12,586 nucleotides of DNA from Amoebophilaceae bacterium UBA1467 (GCA_002325615.1 DCSL01000050.1:1-12586); one strand, 5' to 3'. Shown: positions 1 through 7,185, numbered from the stretch's first letter. Translations and numbers: made by a program. The notes: generated by a model not told the origin, from the sequence alone.

Positions 1-634
1 TAACCAATGAGAAGAGTAGTGTCCCGAATTCTTCCTGCGCTCTTTTGTGTTGCGTTGGGGTAGGGGGGTGTTGGCTATTTTTTTGCATTAACACTTGAAT
101 CTTCTCTTGAGCTTCTTGCCACGCTGATTTGCTATCTGGACAGCCAAAACCGATCATGCTCACTTTTTCTTGTATTCGCATTGCCTTGATAAGACTGGGG
201 AGGGTGTGGGGTACCCCCCCTAATACAGATTGATTCCCTTTTTCCTGCAGCTTGCGCTTCTCCCAGTTTTGTTTTACCGCTTGTTCATTTTCAACCTTTT
301 CTTGACCGTAAATGTGAGGGTGGCGGTGAATAAGCTTTTCACACAATGCTTGGATGACATTCGTGATTGTAAAGGAACGCTGTTCGGTAGCAATGAGTGT
401 ATACAACACAATGTGAAGAAGCAGGTCCCCTAACTCTTTTTTAATATCCCCTATGTCGCCCTCTAGAATCGCCTCAGAAAGCTCAAACGTCTCCTCAATG
501 GTCAGATGTCTTAAGCTCTCCATGGTTTGTCTCTGGTCCCATGGGCATTTTTCTCGCAATTCGCCCATCATGACTAAAAGCTGACTAAAAGCCCTGAGTG
601 CTTTATTATTCTCTAGTTCAGTAGGTGACTTCAT
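1..634 (-). CDS. mazG: MazG nucleoside triphosphate pyrophosphohydrolase (partial, 3' end outside window)
   Basis: Reading the minus strand from ATG at 634 gives 211 uninterrupted codons that leave the window at base 1, so the C-terminus is missing. MazG hydrolyses NTPs to NMP plus pyrophosphate and acts as a cytoplasmic house-cleaning enzyme. The N-terminal domain has the family start (KCPWDQ near residue 29), an EETFE motif at 47-51 and ELGD at 67-70, which together form the metal site. RHPHIYG at 104-110 is also typical. A second MazG domain begins near residue 155 with KVSMIGF. Its metal motifs look degenerate: EKIQ at 177-180 where EExxE is usual, and EFGT at 202-205 where E-x-G-D is usual. 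The gene lies 191 bases downstream of the zinc peptidase on the same strand. The family assignment is firm; loss of function in the second domain is inference. Confidence 0.92.
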   Translation of the reverse strand, partial: MKSPTELENNKALRAFSQLLVMMGELREKCPWDQRQTMESLRHLTIEETFELSEAILEGDIGDIKKELGDLLLHIVLYTLIATEQRSFTITNVIQALCEKLIHRHPHIYGQEKVENEQAVKQNWEKRKLQEKGNQSVLGGVPHTLPSLIKAMRIQEKVSMIGFGCPDSKSAWQEAQEKIQVLMQKNSQHPPTPTQHKRAQEEFGTLLFSLV

Positions 635-825
635 CAATGAAGGCGCACGCTATAGGGTATGGGACTATTGCCAAATGTTCCAAAATATCACTTTTTTTAC
701 TTTAAACCGCGTAGATACCGTAGTACTGCAACAGTATCGGCAATAATTGGATAGAAACAGAAAGGTTAGTACACGCACTTCTCATGCATAGGAGGGCGCA
801 TAACATAGGCTCTAACTTGTTGTTA

Positions 826-1497
826 TTACCTCTTTTTGCTCCCCAGTATATTGATCAGGTGTAGTAGTTGTGCTAAAGCACCCAGTGCTGCTACCACATA
901 GGTCATAGCAGCCCACCACAAGGCGTTTTTAGCCATTTGGTGCTCTTGGCTCGTCACTACTCCTTGACTATCCATCCAGGCTAAGGCCCTTCTGCTAGCA
1001 TCAAATTCTACAGGTAGGCTAATAAAACTAAACAGAGTCGTAAGTGCAAATAACGCTATCCCTAGCGTTAAGGGTATGAGCGTGGTGTGGATAAGAGAGA
1101 TGCCAAGCATAATGGCCCATGGCATGAAGCGAGTTGTAGCTGAAAGCACAGGCACCATGGCAGAGCGGAATCGTAAAAAAGCATAGCCTTGGGCGTGTTG
1201 TACAGCATGGCCACATTCATGTGCTGCTATTGCCGCTGCTGCCGCATTTTTCCCATAGTACACTTGTTCACTCAGATTGACCGTTTGGGTAAGCGGGTTA
1301 TAATGGTCGGTTAGGTGTCCGCGCGTGCAAGTGATCTTGACATGCTCAATCCTGTATTCACTTAGCATCTTGGCCGCAATTTCAGCACCTGACCAGTTTG
1401 CAAGAAGCCTAGTTTTGGCATACGCATTCAACCTATTCTTGAATATACTACCAACCGTCACACTGATCAACAGAAAAATAATACCGATGAGATTCAT
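826..1497 (-). CDS. Membrane-bound zinc metallopeptidase, YugP type (Zn_peptidase_2)
   Basis: This 223-residue protein has the zinc-peptidase motif HECGH at residues 93-97, where two His bind zinc and Glu is catalytic. A later LPVEFDASRRA block around 162-171 supplies the probable third ligand, Glu164. A hydrophobic segment at about 1-18 and further membrane segments near 113-135, 138-160 and 195-215 place it in the inner membrane. This matches the YugP family in order and length. The substrate is unknown. The frame stays open upstream to a TTG at 1539, but ATG at 1497 puts the membrane anchor at the N-terminus as in relatives, so I chose it; neither start has a clear ribosome binding site. 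It sits between the exported ClpP-like gene and mazG, all on the minus strand, about 150-190 bases apart, so separate transcription is possible. Confidence 0.9.
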   Translation of the reverse strand: MNLIGIIFLLISVTVGSIFKNRLNAYAKTRLLANWSGAEIAAKMLSEYRIEHVKITCTRGHLTDHYNPLTQTVNLSEQVYYGKNAAAAAIAAHECGHAVQHAQGYAFLRFRSAMVPVLSATTRFMPWAIMLGISLIHTTLIPLTLGIALFALTTLFSFISLPVEFDASRRALAWMDSQGVVTSQEHQMAKNALWWAAMTYVVAALGALAQLLHLINILGSKKR

Positions 1498-1645
1498 AGC
1501 TGTGTTGTATGTTACAGTGGTTGCTGCCTCATGCTGCAAACCATGGCGAATGAATGCAATATGCTCACAGCAATATTTAAACCTGATTACCTATTACTCA
1601 GTGAGCTACTGTACTTAACATAGTTGACCTACACATTCAGGAGCA

Positions 1646-2953
1646 CTACTTGGAGGCAGAGCGCATTTGATATCGATTGTCTGGATTGTATAAGTAGTAG
1701 AAATCCTTCGCATCTAAGGGAGGTAGATACATAACTCCATTTTCTATAGTGTTCGCTGCCTCATAGGTACCTTTAAGATAATTGTCCCATGTATAGCTCT
1801 CGGGATTAGGAAGCTCCCGAACGCCACTGTCTTTGATACCGTTGATTGTATGGTCGACCCATTTTAATTGTTGAGCACGGTCTGCAAATTCTGACCATTC
1901 TCCTCTTGCTGACTTCTCATACAGCAGTTTATCTAATTTTTTGAGCGATACACCCATCTTCTTGGCCACTCTGCCACCTAAACGATTCCACCATTCTTGA
2001 AGGATTTCTTGTGTTTCCTTGAGCTCTCTTACGTTTCCCTCTGTAAAAGTCCAAGGCTGATGATGTAAAATAGTCGCATTGGGATATGCGTACGATTGAT
2101 CTGCCAAAGTGGTGATCAAGGCAGCCATGGATGCTGCAAAACTTTTTACCACTACATACACTGGTGCCTGACTATTTTCCATGGCTTTGAGAATGCAAGA
2201 ACCCGCTTGCAAAGCGCCTCCTGGCGATGAATCGATTACGATGAAGATAGGATGGCTGGCATCCTTATTATTAAAGTATTGAATACCGTCTACAATATAC
2301 TGGGCTTTCCATGGCGTGATACACCCATTTAGCTCAATACGACGGTCAGAAATAATGAGCGAACCCCCTGCTTGTAGGGGGTCTTTAAGGTACACTGGTG
2401 CTGTATTGGCATACTTCGTGCGTTGACGCTCCGCTTCGTATCGAGCTTTTTGAACTTCCATCTGATCGACTTCTATTTGAAGAAGCTTGACTTGATGGTC
2501 GAGTTTTGTAGTGATGGCACGAAACTCTTGCTCCTCTTGGGCAAGTTTATACTGTGCGATACTAACTTCCGCCTCTAGTTTCTCTTTTTGCTGATTAAGC
2601 ATGAGTATTGCCGTCTTGTGCGCTTGGTCTTTCTTTTCTTGCTCAATCTGCCACTTGAGAGCTATTACCTCTCTCTCCACCATCAGCCGAGAAATGTCTG
2701 CTTGTAGGTCAGCTAGTTCCCTTTCCAGGCGGGCTCTACTTAAAGCATTATCCAGTTCGATGCTTTGCTTTTCTTTTTCTTTCTCTCTGATTTCAGCATC
2801 CTTAGTATTTTCTTCATCATTGCTCTTTTCGAAACCCTGTGCCTTTTGTGCGTCCACCAGCACAACCTTTTTCATTTCCGCCGAAGCATGAGCCCGCAGA
2901 GTTATCATAACAAGACAAGTGAGGGCTATGAAGATGGGGTATGTTATTCGCAT
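1646..2953 (-). CDS. Exported coiled-coil protein with ClpP-like serine protease domain
   Basis: The 435-residue protein starts with a signal peptide (ATG at 2953; hydrophobic stretch, then a likely cleavage after AHA near residue 24). Residues about 50-180 are almost entirely charged and heptad-like, rich in Glu, Lys and Gln, and predict a long coiled coil. The part from about 200 to 375 resembles the ClpP/crotonase fold: DSSPGG (oxyanion loop, about 241-246), SFAASMAA with nucleophile Ser275, and LHHQP with His298. My alignment to ClpP places Glu352 where the catalytic Asp should be. A tail of about 65 residues follows. ClpP itself is about 200 residues and cytoplasmic with ClpX/A, so this is a distinct architecture, probably acting in the periplasm without an unfoldase. 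An upstream TTG at 2971 is less likely as start because it would precede the signal peptide. tRNA-Gln lies 88 bases upstream on the same strand. The substrate is unknown. Confidence 0.85.
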   Translation of the reverse strand: MRITYPIFIALTCLVMITLRAHASAEMKKVVLVDAQKAQGFEKSNDEENTKDAEIREKEKEKQSIELDNALSRARLERELADLQADISRLMVEREVIALKWQIEQEKKDQAHKTAILMLNQQKEKLEAEVSIAQYKLAQEEQEFRAITTKLDHQVKLLQIEVDQMEVQKARYEAERQRTKYANTAPVYLKDPLQAGGSLIISDRRIELNGCITPWKAQYIVDGIQYFNNKDASHPIFIVIDSSPGGALQAGSCILKAMENSQAPVYVVVKSFAASMAALITTLADQSYAYPNATILHHQPWTFTEGNVRELKETQEILQEWWNRLGGRVAKKMGVSLKKLDKLLYEKSARGEWSEFADRAQQLKWVDHTINGIKDSGVRELPNPESYTWDNYLKGTYEAANTIENGVMYLPPLDAKDFYYLYNPDNRYQMRSASK

Positions 2954-3041
2954 ACTGTTTATTGATTTCAAATGGATTGAGTAAAAAGAACGGAGCGAAT
3001 AGGCATCAATGTACTAGGTCAAGTACAACTTATAGCATGCG

Positions 3042-3115
3042 TTGTCCGGCTAGGGCTCGAACCTAGACTCTTCTGGTCCAAAACCAGACGTGTTGCCAGA
3101 TTACACCACCGGACA
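3042..3115 (-). tRNA. tRNA-Gln (anticodon TTG)
   Basis: The minus strand folds into a 74-base cloverleaf. The 7-bp acceptor stem TGTCCGG/CCGGACA is followed by discriminator A. The anticodon arm TCTGG/CCAGA has loop TTTTGGA and hence anticodon TTG, reading CAA. The T arm contains GGTTCGAGCC. CCA is not encoded; the next bases read CG. It points toward the exported ClpP-like gene, and a 6-bp hairpin (3010-3027) sits between them. Confidence 0.97.
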
Positions 3116-3331
3116 GGGATCAATACACAAAACTATACCGAATTTTTGAAATTAGAAATAAGTGCTTGGGGAATTTGCATGGATATTACAAGATCGCTGC
3201 AAACAGATTTGTAAATTTTGGAGTGTCCCCGAATCGATGATTTGACTCTGCAGTAGGTTGGGCGCTATTGAAGCAATGAGAAATCGCCAGATACCTGCTA
3301 TCTGATTCCGGGCCTTAATCATCGCAAGAAA

Positions 3332-3363
3332 ATTGAATGTTTTGCCTCATCTGCCTACTTTAG
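3332..3363 (+). promoter_or_regulatory. Bacteroidota-type promoter of the SRP RNA gene
   Basis: ATTG at 3332-3335 is separated by 20 bases from TACTTTAG at 3356-3363. This fits the Bacteroidota primary-sigma pattern TTTG, about 19-21 bases, TAnnTTTG, with one mismatch in each box. The predicted start, 4-5 bases after the -7 box, coincides with the first base pairs of the SRP RNA terminal stem at 3368. That agreement between two independently located elements is the main support. Confidence 0.6.
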
Positions 3364-3365
3364 CA

Positions 3366-3465
3366 GCGGCAAACCGGTACGACTAGCTCCTACTGAATTC
3401 CCCCAGGTCTGGTAAGAAGCAAGGGTAGGTAGTTGTAGCGGTGCGATACGCGGTTTGCCTTTTTT
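3366..3465 (+). ncRNA. ffs: Small bacterial SRP RNA (4.5S RNA)
   Basis: The signal recognition particle RNA binds Ffh and targets membrane proteins co-translationally. The sequence shows the conserved SRP domain: AGGTCTGGTAAGAAGCA at 3405-3421 matches the asymmetric and symmetric internal loops and the GGTAA tetraloop cap seen in 4.5S RNAs. The ends pair through a perfect 9-bp stem, GGCAAACCG (3368-3376) with CGGTTTGCC (3451-3459). Inner arms such as CTCCTAC with GTAGGTAG also pair, giving a single long hairpin of about 92 bases, the usual length for this class. A six-T run (3460-3465) directly after the stem should terminate transcription. It precedes ftsE by about 80 bases. Confidence 0.9.
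3460..3465 (+). terminator. T-run terminator of the SRP RNA
   Basis: Six T follow immediately after the closing 9-bp stem of the SRP RNA hairpin, so the RNA's own stem can serve as the intrinsic terminator hairpin. Transcription of ftsE would then need a promoter of its own or read-through. Confidence 0.6.
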
Positions 3466-3543
3466 ATCTCCGGTTGATTGTATAAATCGTTATCTCCAAC
3501 CCTCAAATTGCCAAAACAATGCATCTCACAATCATCAAATAAA

Positions 3544-4234
3544 ATGACCAGCCGTCCCATTATCCATGTTCAAGGGCTGACCGTTTTTCATGGTTCACGG
3601 CCCGTATTGCGAGATATGGATTTTGTTATCAACCGTGGCGAATTTACTTTCCTTACTGGAGCGACAGGCAGCGGTAAGACCTCCCTACTAAAAACCTTGT
3701 ATGCAGATCTTCCGCTCAAAGTCGGGAAAGTAGAAGTAGCAGGTTTTGGCCTGGGGGCACTTAAAAAGCCTGAACTCCCTTTTCTACGCAGAAAGCTAGG
3801 CATCATTTTTCAAGACTTTCAGCTATTAACGGATAGAGATGTGGAAGAGAACCTCTGGTTTGTGCTCAAGGCAACAGGATGGAAGAAAAAAAGCAATGAG
3901 GCAGCAAATAACAGGGGTACTGATGAAGGTAGGGCTAGACTGGGCTGGCAAAAAGATGGTACACCAGCTTTCAGGAGGAGAACAGCAACGCGTGGCGATT
4001 GCACGCGCCCTGTTGAATGATCCACTTATTCTCTTGGCTGATGAACCTACCGGTAATCTAGATTCTGGTGTAGCACATAGTATTTTAAAAATTTTTCTGG
4101 AAATTAACCGGGGAGGTACTGCAGTTTTCATGGCTACGCATAACTACGACCTTCTGGAAAAGCATCCTACCAGAGTACTTAGGTGCCATAATGGCACTCT
4201 GATGGACTCACAACATGCCGCAGCACCATGTTGA
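3544..4234 (+). pseudogene. ftsE: Cell-division ABC transporter ATPase FtsE, frameshifted
   Basis: FtsE is the cytoplasmic ATPase that partners the membrane protein FtsX and controls peptidoglycan hydrolysis at division. From ATG at 3544 the first frame carries Walker A (GATGSGKTS, residues 39-47) and the Q loop (IIFQDFQ, Gln90). It then enters nonsense after residue 116 and stops near 4020. The next frame carries LSGGEQQR, Walker B (LILLADEP), the D loop and MATHN with the switch His, ending at TGA 4232-4234. The break falls in the run of seven A at 3886-3892. With six A the reading is continuous and about 229 residues long, the normal FtsE length. No other lesion is seen and all ATPase motifs survive, so this could be a fresh pseudogene, a sequencing error or a gene rescued by polymerase slippage on the A-run. 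ftsX is not in the window. fmt follows after 77 bases. Confidence 0.85.
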
Positions 4235-4311
4235 AACACTACAGAGGAGAAAATATAACCTCCCCTGCGGAGCACGAGCAATGCATGTCTTCCCGTGCGC
4301 ATGTGCCTGAT

Positions 4312-5229
4312 ATGCGTCTTGTCTTTATGGGCACACCCGAGTTTGCGGTGCCTAGCTTGGAGGTATTACTAGCCCACAACTATGAGATAGCCGCCGTTGT
4401 GACTGCCCCAGATAAGCCACAAGGCAGGAGGAGGATTGTGATGCCATCTCCCATCAAAGTAGCTGCTAGGGCACACAACATTCCAGTGTTACAACCTACC
4501 AGTCTGAAAGCACCCTCCTTTTTAGAAAAATTAAAAAGTTATCAAGCAAACTTGCAAGTCGTTGTCGCTTTTAGGATGTTACCTCGGGTAGTGTGGGCGA
4601 TGCCTACCCTGGGCACCTTCAACTTACATGCGTCGTTATTGCCCCAATACCGAGGTGCTGCACCTATCAATTGGGCTATCATCAATGGTGAGCTAGAGAC
4701 TGGCGTGACTACTTTTTTTTTAGAACAAGCCATGGATACTGGTCATATTCTTTTTCAGGAAAAAGAGCCGATTTATGCTTATGACACAGCCGGAACTTTA
4801 TACGAGCGTCTACAGTACAAAGGAGCACAACTAGTCCTTAAAACCGTGCAAGCCATAGCACAAAGAAATTATACTGAAAATCCCCAGGTCCCTACGCAGG
4901 AAAGTTTACGCAAAAAAGCGCCCAAGATTTACAAAGAAAATTGCCAAATTAACTGGGGCCAGGAGGCAGAGGTTATCCTGAGATTTATTAGGGGCTTGTC
5001 ACCCTATCCGGCTGCCTGGACTATTTTAAATGGGAAAACTTATAAAATATTGTCTGCTGAAAAGTCAAAAATGGCATTGTCTCACCTAGACCCTGGCAAG
5101 GTCCACTCGGATGGGCGGTACCATGTGCACGTAGGCACCCGAAACACGCCTTTGGCTATCAAGACCCTACAGCTGGCAGGGAAAAAACCGATGGGAGTAC
5201 AAGAATTTTTGAGAGGGCATACAATCTGA
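4312..5229 (+). CDS. fmt: Methionyl-tRNA formyltransferase
   Basis: Fmt transfers the formyl group of 10-formyltetrahydrofolate to initiator Met-tRNA, giving fMet-tRNA for translation initiation. The 305-residue reading begins MRLVFMGTPEFAVP, the typical N-terminus. Catalytic residues are visible as Asn104 and His106 in FNLHASLLPQYRGAAPINW and Asp142 in MDTGHIL. The C-terminal tRNA-binding domain starts near residue 210 and contains IRGLSPYPAAW. The length is normal (about 300-315). The frame is open further upstream to ATGs at 4285 and 4228, the latter overlapping the end of ftsE, but conservation begins at 4312, so I chose that start; no clear ribosome binding site decides it. frr follows 60 bases downstream on the same strand. 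A folate enzyme feeding this pathway is a pseudogene at the right end of the window. Confidence 0.95.
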   Translation: MRLVFMGTPEFAVPSLEVLLAHNYEIAAVVTAPDKPQGRRRIVMPSPIKVAARAHNIPVLQPTSLKAPSFLEKLKSYQANLQVVVAFRMLPRVVWAMPTLGTFNLHASLLPQYRGAAPINWAIINGELETGVTTFFLEQAMDTGHILFQEKEPIYAYDTAGTLYERLQYKGAQLVLKTVQAIAQRNYTENPQVPTQESLRKKAPKIYKENCQINWGQEAEVILRFIRGLSPYPAAWTILNGKTYKILSAEKSKMALSHLDPGKVHSDGRYHVHVGTRNTPLAIKTLQLAGKKPMGVQEFLRGHTI

Positions 5230-5242
5230 CTAACCTATTTTT

Positions 5243-5265
5243 ATGTACATTGAGTACATTTTTTT
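5243..5265 (+). terminator. Weak intrinsic terminator between fmt and frr
   Basis: ATGTAC (5243-5248) pairs with GTACAT (5254-5259) around a five-base loop and is followed by a T-run to 5265. The stem is only 6 bp and AT-rich, so its strength is uncertain. If it works, frr would need its own promoter in the remaining 24 bases or depend on partial read-through. Confidence 0.4.
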
Positions 5266-5289
5266 GTATGAAAGTAAACTGATTCAACT

Positions 5290-5850
5290 ATGGATGAGCT
5301 TCAAGAACAGCTAGAAAAAGCTAGACATGCTATGGAAAATGCGCATGAACGCGTACAAAAAGAATTTGCTAAGATTCGTGCGGGAAGGGCACTGCCTAGC
5401 ATGCTGGACGGTATTTTGGTGGTGTATTATGGCAATGCAACACCCATTAACCAAGTGGCATCTATCAGTACACCTGATGCAAGAACACTGGCTATTAAGC
5501 CATGGGAACGGCGCCTAATTCCGGAGATAGAAAAGGCTATTTTTAGCAGTAAACTGGCACTGACACCCCAAAATGATGGAGAAACTATTCTTATCAATAT
5601 ACCACCCCTGACAGAGGAGCGCAGAAAAATATTAGTTAGGCAAGTAAGGGAAGAGGCCGAAAAAGGGAGAATCGTAGTGTGCAATCTTAGAAGAGATATT
5701 AAAGAGGTTTTTAAAAAGTTACAGAAATCAGGCACCTCAGAGGATGTAATAAAAATAGCAGAAGAGCAAGCCCAGAAGCTAACCGATACCCACATCAATA
5801 AGATTGATGCGCTGCTAGCTCGTAAGGAAATCGAAGTGATGGAAGTGTAG
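5290..5850 (+). CDS. frr: Ribosome recycling factor
   Basis: RRF acts with EF-G to split the post-termination ribosome so that subunits can be reused. The 186-residue protein has the normal length (about 185). The family pattern is present: an N-terminal helix with FAKIRAGRALPSMLDGI near residues 26-42, then YYGNATPINQVASI, the conserved NIPPLTEERRK near 106, and a C-terminal helical bundle with RRDIKEVFKK. These correspond to the three-helix domain I interrupted by the beta-rich domain II. Start ATG at 5290 agrees with family N-termini. It ends a plus-strand group ftsE-fmt-frr and is convergent with tRNA-Arg. Confidence 0.97.
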   Translation: MDELQEQLEKARHAMENAHERVQKEFAKIRAGRALPSMLDGILVVYYGNATPINQVASISTPDARTLAIKPWERRLIPEIEKAIFSSKLALTPQNDGETILINIPPLTEERRKILVRQVREEAEKGRIVVCNLRRDIKEVFKKLQKSGTSEDVIKIAEEQAQKLTDTHINKIDALLARKEIEVMEV

Positions 5851-5958
5851 CCACAGAGAGACAGCATAAAAATTCTCCTCGTGCGAAGCATTACGTGAGC
5901 TGATCATTAATAAGAAAAGCACTAGCCCCTTTGTACATTAAATTCAGGCAGTACCTAA

Positions 5959-6094
5959 GTAAGGCCCTTGCGTAGTTGGCATGGTTTTTTTCGTACCTCT
6001 TTATATAGTGCAGCATTAGGCTATAATGGTAGATATAGTCTAATGCATTATGGGAAAAGGCCTTACAATTTTTACAAGCAACCTTGCAAGGGCC
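5959..6094. repeat. Nested inverted repeats with a 13-bp hairpin
   Basis: A hairpin has arms 6013-6025 and 6034-6046 (13 bp, one G-T pair) and an 8-base loop. It is enclosed by two overlapping inverted pairs: GTAAGGCC (5959-5966) with GGCCTTAC (6059-6066), and GGCCCTTGC (5963-5971) with GCAAGGGCC (6086-6094). The two outer pairings share bases and exclude each other. The stretch lies between convergent frr and tRNA-Arg, and no T-run follows the hairpin on either strand, so it is not an ordinary terminator. Function unknown; no other feature is seen in 5851-6140. Confidence 0.55.
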
Positions 6095-6140
6095 ACCAAG
6101 CCAATCATTTATGCACCTATCAGTAGCAAATTGGGAGAAG

Positions 6141-6214
6141 TGATTCCGTCAGGACTCGAACCTGAAACCTACTGCTTAGAAGGCAGTTGCTCTATCCAGT
6201 TGAGCTACGGAACC
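6141..6214 (-). tRNA. tRNA-Arg (anticodon TCT)
   Basis: The minus strand gives a 74-base cloverleaf. The acceptor stem GGTTCCG/CGGAATC has one G-T pair, and the discriminator is A. The anticodon arm ACTGC/GCAGT has loop CTTCTAA and hence anticodon TCT, reading AGA. The T arm contains GGTTCGAGTCC. CCA is not encoded. It begins 14 bases after the stop codon of the peroxiredoxin gene on the same strand, so co-transcription with that gene is likely. Confidence 0.97.
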
Positions 6215-6228
6215 AATTTATTGGGGAG

Positions 6229-6675
6229 TTATAGGATCTGTGCTGCGTGACTTGCAGTCGTTACCCGATCGATGACTTTGATAATCTTGCTAGTTTCGTC
6301 AATAACAAAAGTAAGTCGCGCTGTACCCCAATACTGCTTGCCGAACATAGACTTCTGTACCCAGGTGCCATATTGCTCATGGATAGTATGGTCTTCATCA
6401 GCAATGAGGCGGAAGGGGAGTTTCTTTTTCTCAATAAAGCGCTTGTGGGATGCCGCACTATCTGTACTTACGCCTACCACTTCATAGCCTGCCTGCAGCA
6501 GTGCCTCATAATTGTCTCTCAGGTTACAAGCTTGTGCTGTGCAGCCGGGTGTATTGTCTTTAGGGTAGAAGTAGAGCACCAGCTTCCTGCCGATAAAGTT
6601 GGCCAGCTTGATGGTTTTGTTGTCTTGGTCTTTACCTATGAAGGCAGGCGCTGGATCGTTGATTTGTAGCGGCAT
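6229..6675 (-). CDS. bcp: Thioredoxin-dependent peroxiredoxin, Bcp/PrxQ type
   Basis: This cytoplasmic enzyme reduces hydrogen peroxide and organic hydroperoxides with electrons from thioredoxin. The 148-residue protein has the thioredoxin-like fold of the AhpC/TSA family. FYPKDNTPGCTAQAC at 36-50 contains the peroxidatic Cys45 and the resolving Cys50 spaced as in Bcp. Later blocks VVGVSTDS and FRLIADEDH are also typical, and the length is normal (about 150). Start ATG at 6675 fits family N-termini. It lies 37 bases after the bacilliredoxin gene, at the end of the SUF gene run, which suggests protection of iron-sulfur assembly or shared oxidative-stress expression (inference). tRNA-Arg follows immediately. 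Confidence 0.96.
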   Translation of the reverse strand: MPLQINDPAPAFIGKDQDNKTIKLANFIGRKLVLYFYPKDNTPGCTAQACNLRDNYEALLQAGYEVVGVSTDSAASHKRFIEKKKLPFRLIADEDHTIHEQYGTWVQKSMFGKQYWGTARLTFVIDETSKIIKVIDRVTTASHAAQIL

Positions 6676-6712
6676 AGTTTTTCAATTCAATGACAGTGGA
6701 AATTGATGCGTT

Positions 6713-7147
6713 TTATGCTACGGCAGGCAGCTGGCAATGCGCCTCTAGTGCATCCTGAAGAGCTGTTGCAATTATCTCTGGTGGAGTCCCTTTAATTTGA
6801 TGTCTCTCTACAAAGTGAACCAACCCATCTTCCTTGAACAAAGCAATGGCAGGAGAGGAGGGAGGGTAGGGCTTAGTATATTCAAATACTTGCGCTGTTG
6901 CTTGATCATCTACCCCTGCAAACACTGTAATTAAGTGATCGGGTTGATAGTTACTTGCCGCTAGCGCCATCTTCACACCTAGCCGTGCACCTGTTCCTGC
7001 ACAGCCGCACATAGAATTGACGAATAGCAAGGTAGTGCCCTGTCGATTGGCCATATAGTCTGTGACGACTGCTGCTGTTTTTAACGGTACAAAGCCTACC
7101 GCTGTAAGTTCTTGTTCCATAGATGCTACTAACTCTTCTGGGTACAT
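6713..7147 (-). CDS. Bacilliredoxin BrxA/BrxB family protein (DUF1094)
   Basis: The 144-residue protein matches the YphP/YqiW family in length and layout. It starts MYPEELVASMEQEL and has the redox motif Cys47-Gly-Cys49 within NSMCGCAGTGARLG. VFAGVDDQATAQ, PPSSPAIALF and a VHFVERHQI block follow, and a conserved AHC lies near the C-terminus. In Bacillus these proteins remove bacillithiol from protein thiols. Whether this organism makes bacillithiol cannot be judged here. I chose ATG at 7147; a TTG at 7183 would add 12 residues not typical of relatives. In Bacteroidota this gene commonly follows the SUF genes, as it does here. The gap of 73 bases to the DUF59 gene is the largest within the run and may hold an internal promoter. 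Confidence 0.93.
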   Translation of the reverse strand: MYPEELVASMEQELTAVGFVPLKTAAVVTDYMANRQGTTLLFVNSMCGCAGTGARLGVKMALAASNYQPDHLITVFAGVDDQATAQVFEYTKPYPPSSPAIALFKEDGLVHFVERHQIKGTPPEIIATALQDALEAHCQLPAVA

Positions 7148-7157
7148 GTTGCTAGAA

Positions 7158-7185
7158 ATTATAAGTGATGAGCGATACGACAAAA
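7158..7185 (-). promoter_or_regulatory. Possible internal promoter before the bacilliredoxin gene
   Basis: On the minus strand TTTTG (7185-7181) is followed 17 bases later by TATAAT (7163-7158). With an alternative register, a 19-base spacer leads to TAATTTCT, a partial -7 box. The start would be only a few bases before the ATG at 7147, giving an almost leaderless transcript for bacilliredoxin, bcp and tRNA-Arg. Weak evidence. Confidence 0.25.

Noticed and set aside
711..735. Imperfect inverted repeat upstream of mazG (CCG..TACTG / CAGTA.CGG)
   Set aside because: Only 8 pairs with an unequal internal loop and no T-run on either strand, so neither a terminator nor an operator can be supported.
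3010..3027. Six-bp hairpin (TGTACT/AGTACA) after tRNA-Gln on the minus strand
   Set aside because: No T-run follows; too short to call a terminator.
3152..3322. Minus-strand frame of 56 codons between tRNA-Gln and the SRP RNA
   Set aside because: No recognisable motif, no start signal, and stops close upstream; likely a chance opening.
5984..5990. Run of seven T after frr as a possible terminator
   Set aside because: The preceding sequence forms no stem longer than about 3 bp, and it lies more than 130 bases after the stop codon.
6050..6250. Plus-strand frame of 66 codons through the tRNA-Arg region
   Set aside because: Its middle part is simply the reverse complement of tRNA-Arg, a common false gene call; no family resemblance.
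6247..6669. Plus-strand frame of 140 codons opposite bcp
   Set aside because: It is fully antisense to a clearly recognised peroxiredoxin and has no recognisable protein features.
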